A stretch of DNA of 54,292 nucleotides, taken from the NCBI RefSeq assembly GCF_002015045.1, contig NZ_MUXX01000001.1, positions 1 to 54,292 of the forward strand, read 5' to 3'. The stretch is from Haemophilus paraphrohaemolyticus (GTDB taxonomy: Bacteria > Pseudomonadota > Gammaproteobacteria > Enterobacterales > Pasteurellaceae). The position numbers and the translations under genes were made by a program. Within the stretch, counting starts at the first letter, position 1, and every line of letters begins with the position of its first letter. Of the stretch, positions 16,688 through 26,528 are shown one piece after another. The notes beneath the pieces are model-generated. The model saw only the letters and a program-made list of their open reading frames with translations, was not told the origin of the DNA and did no database searches.

Positions 16688-16746
16688 TTCGTAGGGGCAC
16701 TCTTTCTAGAAAGAAGAATCGGGCGTGTGCAACATGCCCCTACGAA
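16688..16746. repeat. CGTAGGGGCA-type palindromic repeat upstream of sapF
   Basis: TTCGTAGGGGCA at 16688-16699 and its exact complement TGCCCCTACGAA at 16735-16746 enclose a centre with its own palindrome (TCTTTCTAGAAAGA). Elements beginning GTAGGGGCA are widespread in bacterial intergenic DNA. It resembles a small MITE-like or REP-like element inserted between fba and sapF. Confidence 0.7.
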
Positions 16747-16773
16747 AGAAAATAATGGTGCTTCGAAAACTAT

Positions 16774-16800
16774 AAAAAAGACCGCTTTTGCAAGCGGTCT
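16774..16800 (-). terminator. Uptake-sequence hairpin terminator after fba
   Basis: AGACCGCTT-TTGC-AAGCGGTCT is a perfect 9-bp stem made from two inverted uptake-signal cores. On the minus strand TTTTTTAT follows. It sits 23 bases after the fba stop. Confidence 0.85.
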
Positions 16801-16822
16801 AAATTTGCGAAAAGTTTACAAA

Positions 16823-17899
<1,077 letters not shown>

Positions 17900-17934
17900 T
17901 TTTTGTTTCCTCTAAATGTTAAAAATTTGATTTT

Positions 17935-17970
17935 TGATCCCCACTCTTTAGCAAAGAAGGGAGATTAAAT
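17935..17970. repeat. CT/GA-rich dispersed repeat between pgk and fba
   Basis: CCCCACTCTTTAGCAAAGAA followed by GGGAGATT is a single, diverged unit of the repeat family seen at both ends of the window. It lies inside the pgk-fba transcription unit and could fold as an mRNA hairpin. Confidence 0.6.
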
Positions 17971-17976
17971 TAGAAA

Positions 17977-19152
17977 TTAACCTTTCGCACGTTGTTCTAA
18001 AATTTCAACCGCTGGTAATACTTTACCTTCAACGAATTCTAAAAACGCACCACCACCAGTTGAGATGTAAGAGATTTTATCTGCAATACCGAACATATCA
18101 ATTGCTGCTAAAGTGTCACCGCCACCAGCGATAGAGAATGCACCGTTTGCAGTTGCATCAACGATTGCTTGAGCTACAATTTCTGTCCCTTTACGGAAGT
18201 TAGGGAACTCAAATACGCCCACTGGACCATTCCAAAGAATAGTTTTCGCACTGCGGATAATGGCTGCTAATTCTTCTGCTGATTTATCACCGATGTCGAA
18301 GATTGACTCATTTTCAGCCACTTCATTTACCGCTTTTTCAACTGCAAATGCAGTTTCAGAGAATTCTGTACCTACACGCACATCAACTGGCACTGGAATA
18401 TTCGTTGCTTTTGATAAGCTCTGTGCTTCAGGGATTAAATCTGCTTCGTATAAAGATTTACCTACATTGTGACCTTCAGCCGCAATGAAAGTATTTGCGA
18501 TACCGCCACCCACAATAAGTTGATCAGCGACTTTTGATAAACTGTCTAAAACAGTTAATTTGGTAGAAACTTTTGAACCACCTACAATTGCCAACATTGG
18601 ACGTTGTGGTTCTTTTAATGCTTTGCCTAATGCGTCTAATTCAGCCGCTAATAATGGACCTGCACAAGCAACCGGTGCAAATTGTGCTACGCCGTGAGTT
18701 GAAGCTTGAGCACGATGGGCCGAGCCGAATGCGTCCATTACAAATACGTCACAAAGTGCTGCGTATTTTTTAGATAATTCTTCTTCGTTTTTCTTCTCAC
18801 CTTTGTTCACGCGTACGTTTTCTAAAACAACGATTTCGCCGTCTTTTACATCCACGCCATCTAAGTAGTCGCGCACTAAACGTACTGGCACACCTAAATC
18901 TGATGCATTTAAGTAATCAACGACAGGTTGTAGAGAATCTTTCTCTTCAAACACGCCTTCAGTTGGACGCCCTAAGTGTGAAGTTACCATCACTTTAGCA
19001 CCTTTTTCTAACGCTAATTTTAATGTAGGGATAGTTGCACGAATACGTGCATCTGAAGTAACTTTGCCCTCTTTAACTGGAACGTTTAAATCCGCACGGA
19101 TAAATACGCGTTTACCTGCTAAATCAAGGTCTGCCATTTTGATAACTGACAT
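17977..19152 (-). CDS. pgk: Phosphoglycerate kinase
   Basis: This 391-residue monomeric kinase transfers phosphate from 1,3-bisphosphoglycerate to ADP in glycolysis. Signatures are [44 protein letters not shown], the hinge block GGSKVSTKL and the nucleotide loop [17 protein letters not shown] lies upstream of the chosen ATG. pgk followed by fba is the common gammaproteobacterial order; no epd or gapA precedes it here. Confidence 0.97.
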   Translation of the reverse strand: MSVIKMADLDLAGKRVFIRADLNVPVKEGKVTSDARIRATIPTLKLALEKGAKVMVTSHLGRPTEGVFEEKDSLQPVVDYLNASDLGVPVRLVRDYLDGVDVKDGEIVVLENVRVNKGEKKNEEELSKKYAALCDVFVMDAFGSAHRAQASTHGVAQFAPVACAGPLLAAELDALGKALKEPQRPMLAIVGGSKVSTKLTVLDSLSKVADQLIVGGGIANTFIAAEGHNVGKSLYEADLIPEAQSLSKATNIPVPVDVRVGTEFSETAFAVEKAVNEVAENESIFDIGDKSAEELAAIIRSAKTILWNGPVGVFEFPNFRKGTEIVAQAIVDATANGAFSIAGGGDTLAAIDMFGIADKISYISTGGGAFLEFVEGKVLPAVEILEQRAKG

Positions 19153-19355
19153 AGTGAGTTCCTCTTTTTAATCAAATTTTAAAATATAAAAACGGCTTGA
19201 TTATACCATTTTTTGATTAGATTTTATGAATATAGATCAAATAATGCTTTATTTTCTTCGATAAAAGAAAATAATTTGACTACTCAACTCGTAAAATATT
19301 TTACTTTTTCGACTGCTTGAATAGAAAATTGTTCTTACGTTATACGCCAAATTAG

Positions 19356-19793
19356 TTATAAATACAACGCCATTACGATGGCATGTTCTTTTTTTCCATC
19401 AGGTAAAGGGTAATAATGCTTGCGAACGGTGACTTCGTTAAAGCCTAGCTGGGTATAAAGCTGTTGAGCTTTAATGTTGGATTCCCGTACCTCAAGCCAA
19501 AGCGTTAGCACGCCTTTCTGGCTTAGTTCTGTAATTAAACCTTGCAACAACGCCTTGCCATAGCCTTTGCCTTGCTCTGCGGGATCGACTGCAATATTAA
19601 ATAGCGTAGCTTCATCCAACACGACATTGCAAATAGCAAAGCCGACGATTTTGCCTTGTTCAAGCAATTTTAGGTTTAAATAACGCTCACCTTGGTTATT
19701 CAACAACGTGCCTTTTGACCACGGCACAAGATGTGCTTTCTGTTCTATTTCGAATAGACGGTCGAAGTCAGTTTCGATAATATGTTCAATCAT
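19356..19793 (-). CDS. rimI: Ribosomal protein S18 N-alanine acetyltransferase
   Basis: This 145-residue GNAT acetyltransferase is about the length of RimI (148 in E. coli). The acetyl-CoA loop is AEQGKGYGKALL, preceded by the strand LFNIAVDP; the C-terminal Tyr block QLYTQLGFNEV is conserved. RimI acetylates the N-terminal alanine of ribosomal protein S18. It is preceded by the arcC terminator, so it probably has its own promoter in the short gap at 19794-19811 or is reached by readthrough. Confidence 0.88.
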   Translation of the reverse strand: MIEHIIETDFDRLFEIEQKAHLVPWSKGTLLNNQGERYLNLKLLEQGKIVGFAICNVVLDEATLFNIAVDPAEQGKGYGKALLQGLITELSQKGVLTLWLEVRESNIKAQQLYTQLGFNEVTVRKHYYPLPDGKKEHAIVMALYL

Positions 19794-19810
19794 AATCTTT
19801 TTTCTATAAA

Positions 19811-19868
19811 AAATAAGCGGTTAAATTTTATGTAAATTTTGCAAAATCTACAATAAATTCAACCGCTT
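19811..19868 (-). terminator. Terminator of the arcBC operon
   Basis: AAGCGGTTAAATTTT and the partly complementary AAATTCAACCGCTT form a long imperfect stem with uptake-core ends. On the minus strand a T-rich tract follows (TTATTTTTTAT). It follows the arcC stop. Confidence 0.75.
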
Positions 19869-19884
19869 TATGAACGCTTAACGA

Positions 19885-20829
19885 TTAGTAAAACTCTACG
19901 CCTTCAACACACTTTGTCACGCGCGTTCCCGCTTTGCCAGCTACAATATCTTGAATTTGAGCAAGTGAGCCAATCGCCGCATCTTTGCCTGTCGCTTTAA
20001 CGAAGTTGATTACTGCCTGTACCTTTGGTCCCATTGAACCTGGGGCGAACTCGGAAGCCAAGGCTTCGAGTGCTTCTGGGCTGCCTTTAGCGATTTTGCG
20101 TTGGGTCGGTTTTTGGAAATCAACACAAGCGGCATCCACATCAGTGGCAATAATAAATAAATCAGCATCCAAGTTTTCTGAAATCACCGCCGTCGCTAAA
20201 TCTTTATCTACCACCGCTTCCACGCCTTGTAATTCGCCTTTTTCATTGCGGAAACTTGGCACACCACCACCTCCGCCACAAATCACGATTTGATCTTGTG
20301 CAAGTAATGCTTTCACCGCTTCAATGCCAGTAACGCCGACAGGTTTCGGACTTGGTACAGCACGGCGGAAATATTGTCCGTCAGCCATCACTGTCCAGCT
20401 TTTTTCCGCGGCTAATTTTTCCGCTTCCGCTAGACTATACACCTGGCCAATCGGTTTACTTGGTTTAGCAAATGCAGGATCGTGTTTATCGACAATCACT
20501 TGAGTCACCAAGGTTTGCGTTGGGTGTTCAGGAATTAGGTTGGTTAATTCTTGTTGTAACATATAACCAATCATTCCCACAGTTTGTGAAACCAAAATAT
20601 CTAACGGATACGGTTCAATTTTCGCATCTTGAGCGTGATAAGCTGCGTGTTGTAAGGCAAGTAAACCGACCTGTGGACCATTCCCATGTGAAATTACAAG
20701 TTCATTATTAGGTTTGATTTTAGCAAGCTGTTCTGCTGCAACGCGAATATTCGCCGCTTGGTTTTGTGCCGTCATCGGCTCGCCACGCTTTAATAATGCA
20801 TTGCCACCGAGTGCTACTACGATTTTCAT
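19885..20829 (-). CDS. arcC: Carbamate kinase
   Basis: This 314-residue amino-acid-kinase-fold enzyme makes ATP from carbamoyl phosphate in the last step of the arginine/citrulline fermentation route. Conserved blocks are [38 protein letters not shown], the [10 protein letters not shown] loop and [20 protein letters not shown] precedes the ATG. It starts 11 bases after arcB, so the two form an operon; arcA (arginine deiminase) and an antiporter are not present beside them. Confidence 0.96.
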   Translation of the reverse strand: MKIVVALGGNALLKRGEPMTAQNQAANIRVAAEQLAKIKPNNELVISHGNGPQVGLLALQHAAYHAQDAKIEPYPLDILVSQTVGMIGYMLQQELTNLIPEHPTQTLVTQVIVDKHDPAFAKPSKPIGQVYSLAEAEKLAAEKSWTVMADGQYFRRAVPSPKPVGVTGIEAVKALLAQDQIVICGGGGGVPSFRNEKGELQGVEAVVDKDLATAVISENLDADLFIIATDVDAACVDFQKPTQRKIAKGSPEALEALASEFAPGSMGPKVQAVINFVKATGKDAAIGSLAQIQDIVAGKAGTRVTKCVEGVEFY

Positions 20830-20840
20830 TTTTCTTCCCC

Positions 20841-21845
20841 TTACGCCAAACTCGCCACCATCACCGCTTTAATTGTATGCATACGGTTTTCTGCTTGTTC
20901 GAATGCCACATTTGCTGGTGATTCAAACACATCTTCTGTTACTTCAATACCATTTGCCAAAGCGGGGTATTTTTCTGCAATTTGCTTACCAATTTTGGTT
21001 TCGCTATTGTGGAACGCAGGCAAGCAGTGCATAAATTTTACTTTCGGGTTGCCCGTACGTTTCATCAACTCAGGGGTCACTTGATAAGGCATCAACATAT
21101 CAATACGTTTTCCCCACGTTTCTAACGGCTCACCCATTGAAACCCACACATCAGTATGCACGAAATCCACACCTTTCACTGCTGTATCAATATCGTCGGT
21201 TACCGTAATTCGAGCGCCCGATTCTGCCGCAAATTTTTGACACATTTCAACCAGCGAATCTTCTGGTAACAATGCTTTTGGTGCACAGATACGCACATCC
21301 ATCCCGAGTTTCGCCCCAATTAACAAGAGTGAATTCCCCACATTGTTACGTGCATCACCGATATAGACGTAGCTAATTTGGCTCAATGGTTTTTCGCAGT
21401 TTTCAATCATTGTTAGCACATCGGCAAGCATTTGTGTTGGGTGGAATTCATCAGTTAAGCCATTGAATACTGGTACGCCCGCATATTCTGCTAACTCATT
21501 GACAACTGATTGTTTAAAGCCACGATATTCAATCGCATCATACATTCTACCCAATACGCGAGCGGTATCTTTCATCGATTCTTTATGCCCAATTTGTGAA
21601 GAGGTTGGGTCAATATAGGTTACGTGTGCACCTTGATCGTAAGCTGCCACCTCAAATGCACAGCGAGTACGGGTGGAGGTTTTCTCAAAAATTAACGCAA
21701 TATTTTTACCTTTTAAACGAGGCTGCTCTGTGCCAGCATATTTCGCACGTTTTAAATCGCGTGATAAATCTAACAAATACTTAATTTCACGTTCGGTGTG
21801 GTTTACTAAACTGAGTAAATGTCTGTTTTTGAGATTAAATGCCAT
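20841..21845 (-). CDS. arcB: Ornithine carbamoyltransferase, catabolic type
   Basis: This 334-residue OTC has the carbamoyl-phosphate motif STRTRCAFE, the ornithine loop HCLPAFH and [14 protein letters not shown]. The direct link to carbamate kinase points to the catabolic direction (citrulline plus phosphate to ornithine plus carbamoyl phosphate), though an anabolic role cannot be excluded by sequence. AGGAG precedes the ATG. The 285-base region upstream has AT-rich sequence with a weak ARG-box-like motif. Confidence 0.94.
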   Translation of the reverse strand: MAFNLKNRHLLSLVNHTEREIKYLLDLSRDLKRAKYAGTEQPRLKGKNIALIFEKTSTRTRCAFEVAAYDQGAHVTYIDPTSSQIGHKESMKDTARVLGRMYDAIEYRGFKQSVVNELAEYAGVPVFNGLTDEFHPTQMLADVLTMIENCEKPLSQISYVYIGDARNNVGNSLLLIGAKLGMDVRICAPKALLPEDSLVEMCQKFAAESGARITVTDDIDTAVKGVDFVHTDVWVSMGEPLETWGKRIDMLMPYQVTPELMKRTGNPKVKFMHCLPAFHNSETKIGKQIAEKYPALANGIEVTEDVFESPANVAFEQAENRMHTIKAVMVASLA

Positions 21846-21962
21846 AATGTGTACTCCTACTGTTGTGAGTTGAAAAATTAAGCTATTCTAGCAAAGCAAA
21901 CGGTTGCCTTCAAATAACACTTTCTTATAAAGAAATTTTAATATTGAAAAATTATGCATTTA

Positions 21963-21983
21963 TTTTTCATTTTTATTCACTTT
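21963..21983 (-). promoter_or_regulatory. Weak ARG-box-like sequence upstream of arcB
   Basis: On the minus strand GTGAATAAAAATGAAAA resembles half of the ArgR box (TGAAT-N4-ATTCA), with one good half and one poor half. It lies about 120 bases upstream of arcB. This fits arginine-linked control but is only suggestive. The rest of the gap shows no other recognisable element. Confidence 0.25.
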
Positions 21984-22085
21984 AATACAAGAGGAATTTT
22001 AATGAAATTATAAAGAAAGGAAGAGTTTATTTTTTACTCTCTCATCTTGTGAGGAAACAGGAGAAGTTGAGAACGAAGAAACGTA

Positions 22086-22112
22086 TAAAAAAACGCTCCC
22101 TTTCAGAAGCGT
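22086..22112 (-). terminator. Probable terminator after doxX
   Basis: ACGCT...AGCGT pairs around a partly complementary interior. On the minus strand TTTTTTTATACG follows. It is located about 20 bases after the doxX stop. The stem is short, so confidence is moderate. Confidence 0.6.
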
Positions 22113-22130
22113 CTGTTTATTACAAGCGGT

Positions 22131-22550
22131 CTATTTATTCGCTAATTTTGCATCTAATGATAGAGAACCTGCACCTTTCACTAAGAAAAGTAAGAATGCC
22201 ATACAATACATAATTGCTATTTCGCCTTTGTTTGATAACGGATCTAATACCGTTTCTGGTGTCATATGCATAAAGAAATATGCATATGCCATTTGACCTG
22301 CTAACAAGAATGAAATGGGGCGAGTGAATAAGCCTAATGCTAATAATAAGCCGCCGCCGATTTCTAAGATACCGCCTAACCCATACATTGAGAACAGAGG
22401 AACACTACCGTTTCCTCCTGTCATTGAGAAGGGAAACTCAAAGAATTTCGCTGTACCGTGTAATAAGAACATATAGCCGATAACCACTCGTGCTAATAAA
22501 AATACTACTGGGCTAAGTTTTTCGAATTTTTCAAATGCTTGATTCATCAT
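22131..22550 (-). CDS. DoxX family membrane protein
   Basis: This 139-residue inner-membrane protein has four hydrophobic segments and the DoxX pattern (LLARVVIGYMFLLHGTAKF, GLGGILEIGGGLLLALGLFT, MAYAYFFM). DoxX proteins are associated with redox or quinone functions and oxidative stress; no specific role can be assigned here. AGGAAAA precedes two adjacent ATG codons. It is divergent from a broken LysR-type regulator, which may once have controlled it. Confidence 0.88.
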   Translation of the reverse strand: MMNQAFEKFEKLSPVVFLLARVVIGYMFLLHGTAKFFEFPFSMTGGNGSVPLFSMYGLGGILEIGGGLLLALGLFTRPISFLLAGQMAYAYFFMHMTPETVLDPLSNKGEIAIMYCMAFLLFLVKGAGSLSLDAKLANK

Positions 22551-22679
22551 TTTTCCTATCTAAAGTTAAAGAAATGTAATAAAAATATGGCGTACATTGT
22601 AATTGAATCTTTCTGCTTGATCATTCCGCTTTTTCTAAATAAACTTTTTAGCTCAGCTTAATAATATAAAATACGTAAG

Positions 22680-23570
22680 ATGAATGATTTTAAAGCGATG
22701 TCAGTTTTTGTGACCGTGATTGAACAAGGTTCAATGCAAGCTGCAGCAGAAAAGTTGGCGATGACCCCATCTGCAATTACCCAGTCGATCCAAAAGCTAG
22801 AACAGCAACTCAAAATTAAATTATTAAATCGCACCACCCGCAAAATATCGCTTACAGAAGCAGGTGAAGCCTTTTATCAACATGCCAGCCAAATGCAGAA
22901 AAGTGCTGAAAATGCGATGAAAAGCGTCGAGCTGTTGCGATCTTCTCCAACAGGTACGCTCAGAATTTCTTGCCCTTCAGGTTTAACCCGTTCTCCGTTT
23001 ATTCAAGCCTTAAAATTAATTCTGGAAGAACATGCTGATTTCAATATGGAGCTTTCATTTAAAGATGAAGCTGTCGATTTAATTGAAGAAAGAATAGACA
23101 TTGCTTTACGTATTGGTACGCGTGCATTGGGAGACAATATGATTGCTCGCCATATTTATGATGTGAAATTGGCAATCGTGGCACATAAAGATTACCTCAA
23201 AAAGCATTTTTTGCCGTAAACGCCTGATGAGCTGTATCAATTGGATTGGATTTATTTTGCTTCGCTTGATCCCGACTATTTACAATTTTCTAGCCCTTTA
23301 GGCAAAGCTCATATTAAACCTAACTATCGTATTAAAACCAATACACTTTTGGCAAGCCGAGACTTAACGCTGCAAGGCTTAGGAATTTCCATTCAGCCTA
23401 TCCTTGAGATAGAAAAAGAGCTTGCTGATGGCACGTTGGTACAACTTCTGCCCGAATGGGAATTGCCGAAGAATCCGATGTATTTAGTGACACTTCAGCG
23501 GGTGCAGTCGGAAAAAGTGAGAATAGCGGTGGAAGCGATTGTAGATTATTTTGAGAGGTTGAAAAGCTAG
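22680..23570 (+). pseudogene. LysR-type regulator interrupted by an in-frame stop
   Basis: The region encodes a complete LysR-type regulator in a single reading frame except for one TAA at 23217-23219. The 179 residues before it hold the winged-helix HTH (AAAEKLAMTPSAITQSIQKL, LLNRTTRKISLTEAG) and half of the effector domain. The reading continues without shift after the stop (TPDELYQLDWIYFASLDP...) for 116 further residues to a normal C-terminus. A one-base change, such as AAA to TAA, explains it. A truncated DNA-binding protein could still be made. It is divergent from doxX. Confidence 0.85.
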
Positions 23571-24250
23571 GCTCTTGCCAACGTCCAAACTTGGACTTCT
23601 TTCACGCCTGTACGTTTAACCTCGCGACAAATCGCATTAAGCGTTGAGCCTGTGGTCACAACATCATCCACGATTGCAATTCGCTCGTAAAAAGTGCCCG
23701 CTTGTGGCTTAAAACAAAAGGCGTTTTTCAGGTTCAAACGCCGTTCTTGTGCAGTTAATTCACGCTGTGAAGCAGTATGCCGAATACGGCTAAGGCTTTG
23801 CGTATCAAGTGGAATATCCAACCATTGAGAAAGATGCCGAGCAATCAACTCCGATTGATTATAGCCTCGCCGCCAATGGCGCTGCCAAAAAAGTGGCACG
23901 GGCAAAATGGCCTCTGGGAGAGCCAAACCATGCTCCCGTTGAGCCTGTTTTACGGCTAATAACAACAGCCTTGCTAACGGTTGATCCAACCAATATTGCT
24001 GATGAAATTTAAAGCGATGAATCCAATCTGTAAGCGGTTTTTTATAGACAGAAATTTGCACCATTCGCTGCCATTTTGGCTCATTTTGCAGACATTCGCC
24101 GCAAGATAGTGCATTTTCCGCCAACAAGCCACCACAATGCCCGCAATAAGGCGAACGTGCTAAAAGCTTGACGCATCGGCTACAAAAGCCATGATGCACT
24201 ATCGCCAACGGCTTATCACAATGAAAACAGCGGAAATCTAATCTATTCAT
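23567..24250 (-). CDS. comF: ComF family phosphoribosyltransferase-like protein
   Basis: This 227-residue protein has an N-terminal zinc-ribbon region with repeated Cys pairs (CFHCDKP, CSRC, CGHCGG, CGEC) and a C-terminal phosphoribosyltransferase fold with the PRPP loop AIVDDVVTTGSTL. ComF/Com101A is required for natural transformation in Haemophilus and others, acting in DNA entry to the cytoplasm. That suits an organism whose DNA is full of uptake signals. GGAGG lies upstream. Its end overlaps the broken LysR gene by 4 bases (convergent). Confidence 0.9.
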   Translation of the reverse strand: MNRLDFRCFHCDKPLAIVHHGFCSRCVKLLARSPYCGHCGGLLAENALSCGECLQNEPKWQRMVQISVYKKPLTDWIHRFKFHQQYWLDQPLARLLLLAVKQAQREHGLALPEAILPVPLFWQRHWRRGYNQSELIARHLSQWLDIPLDTQSLSRIRHTASQRELTAQERRLNLKNAFCFKPQAGTFYERIAIVDDVVTTGSTLNAICREVKRTGVKEVQVWTLARA

Positions 24251-24325
24251 ACATCCTCCGCTATTTACTCTACCAAATTGGCAAAAATGATTTTTCGAGC
24301 GCGTTCGAAAAATGAGGAAATATTT

Positions 24326-25423
24326 TTATTTTAACCAGCTTTTCACAAACTCTGCCACTTCATCCACATCATTGATATCCAATCGATTTTCCCGTTCAAT
24401 CGGGTAATCGGTGGCGGTGGCAATCGTCCATTTATCAAGCTCTGGCAATGGCTTTTCAATCCCTTTTCGATGAAGCTGGATTTTTGGCAAAGCTTCATGC
24501 TTAAACCCTTCCACCAGCACCAAATCAACCTCCTTGAAATTGGCAATAATTTGCTGAAAATTGACCGCTTGTTCGGGCGTTTCTATCATCAATGCCCAAC
24601 GCTCATCGCACGCAATCGCTGTTGGATTCGCTCCAGCCAAACGCAAACGGTGGCTATCTTTGCCTTTTTTATCCACATCAATATTGTGATGAGAATGCTT
24701 GATTAAACCCACTTTGAGGTTGCAAGCGGTCAATTTTGGAATTAGTTTTTCCAACAGCGTGGTTTTGCCCGTGCCGCTGTAGCCTGTAATGGCAAGCACA
24801 GCAGGTTTGGTACGAGGCATTTCAGCTGTTGCCAATTCTTCTAAGGTATTAAAATTCCGAAACGCTTCTTTCTGCTCGGAAAAATCTACCGCAACGCTTT
24901 TTTGTTGTTGGAAGAATTGGTATAAGCGACGTTCGCCCATTTGCAGGTAATCATTCAGTGCTTTTGCGACATTGCGATGAATTAACGCAAAAGTCGGGTG
25001 CGGCCGTTCGCCATCGTGGGCGTAAGCAATCTCTGCTTGGTTGATTTGTAATGCAGTAAGCAGTTTTTGTAATAAATTGCTTGGTAAGAACGGTGAGTCG
25101 CATGGCACGAACAGCAAATAGTCGCTTTCAATGTTGCGTAATCCTGTAAGCATGCCACTTAATGCACCTTGGAAATCAGGGATTTCATCTTGATAAAAAG
25201 GTAGGTGAGGGAAAAGCTGCTGATATTCCGCCTCCGAGCGGTTGATATTCAAATAAACTTTGCCATTTACTGCTGATAATTGCGGGCTAATACGTTCCAA
25301 AATATGTGCGATAAGCGGGCGATGTTGTAGCTTTTGTAAGCCTTTTTCTACGCCATTCATTCGGCGAGCCAAACCGCCTGCGAGAATTACAGCGTGAATT
25401 TGAGGTGAAATTTTTTCTGTCAT
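24326..25423 (-). CDS. mobA: Fused MobA-MobB molybdenum cofactor protein
   Basis: This 365-residue protein joins two families. Residues 1-195 are MobA, which attaches GMP to the molybdenum cofactor (LAGGLARRMNGVEKG nucleotide loop, PFYQDEIPDFQGALSG, LFVPCDSPFLP). Residues about 208-365 are MobB, a GTP-binding adaptor (Walker A GYSGTGKTTLLEKL, KHSHHNIDVDKKGKDSHRLR, VLVEGFKHE). In E. coli these are separate adjacent genes. The neighbours yihD and dsbA also match the E. coli mob-yihD-dsbA region. Molybdoenzymes served are not in the window. Confidence 0.93.
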   Translation of the reverse strand: MTEKISPQIHAVILAGGLARRMNGVEKGLQKLQHRPLIAHILERISPQLSAVNGKVYLNINRSEAEYQQLFPHLPFYQDEIPDFQGALSGMLTGLRNIESDYLLFVPCDSPFLPSNLLQKLLTALQINQAEIAYAHDGERPHPTFALIHRNVAKALNDYLQMGERRLYQFFQQQKSVAVDFSEQKEAFRNFNTLEELATAEMPRTKPAVLAITGYSGTGKTTLLEKLIPKLTACNLKVGLIKHSHHNIDVDKKGKDSHRLRLAGANPTAIACDERWALMIETPEQAVNFQQIIANFKEVDLVLVEGFKHEALPKIQLHRKGIEKPLPELDKWTIATATDYPIERENRLDINDVDEVAEFVKSWLK

Positions 25424-25507
25424 AAATAAGGGCTTTTCTTTGCAAAAAGAGTGCTAAAAGTATATGATCCAAGTCAATTTTCAACAAGATTTTTTAAGGA
25501 TTTTCCA

Positions 25508-25777
25508 ATGAAATGCAAACGTTTAGAAGAGTTATTAGAGCTATTAGGCGAGCACTGGCGTAAAAATCCAGATTTACACTTAATGGATATTTTACAACAG
25601 CTTTCGGTAGAAGTAGGTGAGCCAGATAACTACCCAGCGTTACGCGATGAGGTGTTGATTTATCAATTAAAAATGCGTAATGCTGATAAACACGAGCCCA
25701 TCCCCGGATTAAAAAAAGATTACGAAGATGATTTCAAAACTGCATTATTACGTGCTCGCGGAATTTTAAAAGACTAA
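25508..25777 (+). CDS. yihD: YihD family protein (DUF1040)
   Basis: This 89-residue charged protein (RLEELLELLGEHWRKNPDLH, DDFKTALLRARGILKD) matches E. coli YihD in length and in position next to mob genes and dsbA. Function is unknown. The ATG at 25508 follows AAGGATTTTCCA. The dsbA start lies 41 bases after the stop, so the pair is probably cotranscribed. The E. coli kinase gene srkA, usually between them, is absent here. Confidence 0.88.
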   Translation: MKCKRLEELLELLGEHWRKNPDLHLMDILQQLSVEVGEPDNYPALRDEVLIYQLKMRNADKHEPIPGLKKDYEDDFKTALLRARGILKD

Positions 25778-25818
25778 TGTGGTCGAACGGAAACCATTAT
25801 TTTTACAAGGAACACAAA

Positions 25819-26457
25819 ATGAAAAAAATGTTATTAAAGACCACATTCATTGCACTTTCTGCACTTTTCGCGGTAAATTCAACCGCTTTCGCAGCAAATC
25901 CTGTTGAAGGCAAAGAGTACACTACCGTTCGCCAAGCCCCTTCTGCACAAAAAGAAGTGTTAGAATTTTTCTCATTCTACTGCCCACACTGCTACGATTT
26001 TGAATTGAATTACAAAATCCCTGCACAAATCAAAGCAAATCTGCCTGAAGGCACAAAATTAGTACAATATCACGTCAATTTCTTAGGACGTCAATCTGAA
26101 AACTTAACGCGTGCGTGGGCATTTGCTATGGCTCAAGGTGTGGAAGATAAAGTGAAAACTGCATTATTTGAAGGTGCTCAAAAAGATGCATTTAAGTCAA
26201 TGGACGACATCAAGGCGGTATTCGTGGCAAATGGCGTGAGTGCAGCAGATTTCGATAACGGCATTAACAGCTTCGTGGTAAATGGCTTGGTAAACAAACA
26301 AGTTCAAGCAGCAGAAGAGTTTAAAATTCGTGGCGTACCCGCTTTCTTTGTAAACGAGCAATATGAAATCAATTTAAGCGGTTTCTCAGATTCAACTTCA
26401 ACCAATGATTTCATCAAACGTTATGTTGATGCAGTCACTTTCTTAATTAAAAAATAA
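25819..26457 (+). CDS. dsbA: Thiol:disulfide interchange protein DsbA
   Basis: This 212-residue periplasmic oxidoreductase introduces disulfides into exported proteins. It has a signal peptide of about 25 residues (ending STAFA), the thioredoxin-fold active site FYCPHC (C55-C58), a helical insertion and the cis-Pro loop RGVPAFFVN. The ATG at 25819 is preferred because TACAAGGAACACAAA precedes it and the signal peptide begins there; a start at the yihD stop would add 14 non-hydrophobic residues. A strong terminator follows. Confidence 0.96.
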   Translation: MKKMLLKTTFIALSALFAVNSTAFAANPVEGKEYTTVRQAPSAQKEVLEFFSFYCPHCYDFELNYKIPAQIKANLPEGTKLVQYHVNFLGRQSENLTRAWAFAMAQGVEDKVKTALFEGAQKDAFKSMDDIKAVFVANGVSAADFDNGINSFVVNGLVNKQVQAAEEFKIRGVPAFFVNEQYEINLSGFSDSTSTNDFIKRYVDAVTFLIKK

Positions 26458-26474
26458 ATCTGAAATATGATCAT

Positions 26475-26496
26475 AAGGGGCGTTTGCCCCTTTTTT
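26475..26496 (+). terminator. Terminator after dsbA
   Basis: AAGGGGC-GTTT-GCCCCTTTTTT is a compact GC-rich stem with a six-T tail, 18 bases after the dsbA stop. Confidence 0.9.
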
Positions 26497-26528
26497 GCAA
26501 TATTTCCCTAAGATATAAAGAGAGAAAA

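Noticed and set aside
17920..17945. FNR-like TTGATTTTTGATCC near the fba start
   Set aside because: The right half does not match ATCAA, and it lies within the repeat-bearing pgk-fba gap.
23241..23570. Separate small LysR effector-domain gene starting at a TTG
   Set aside because: It is in the same frame as the upstream 179-codon half and continues its domain directly; a single interrupted gene is simpler.
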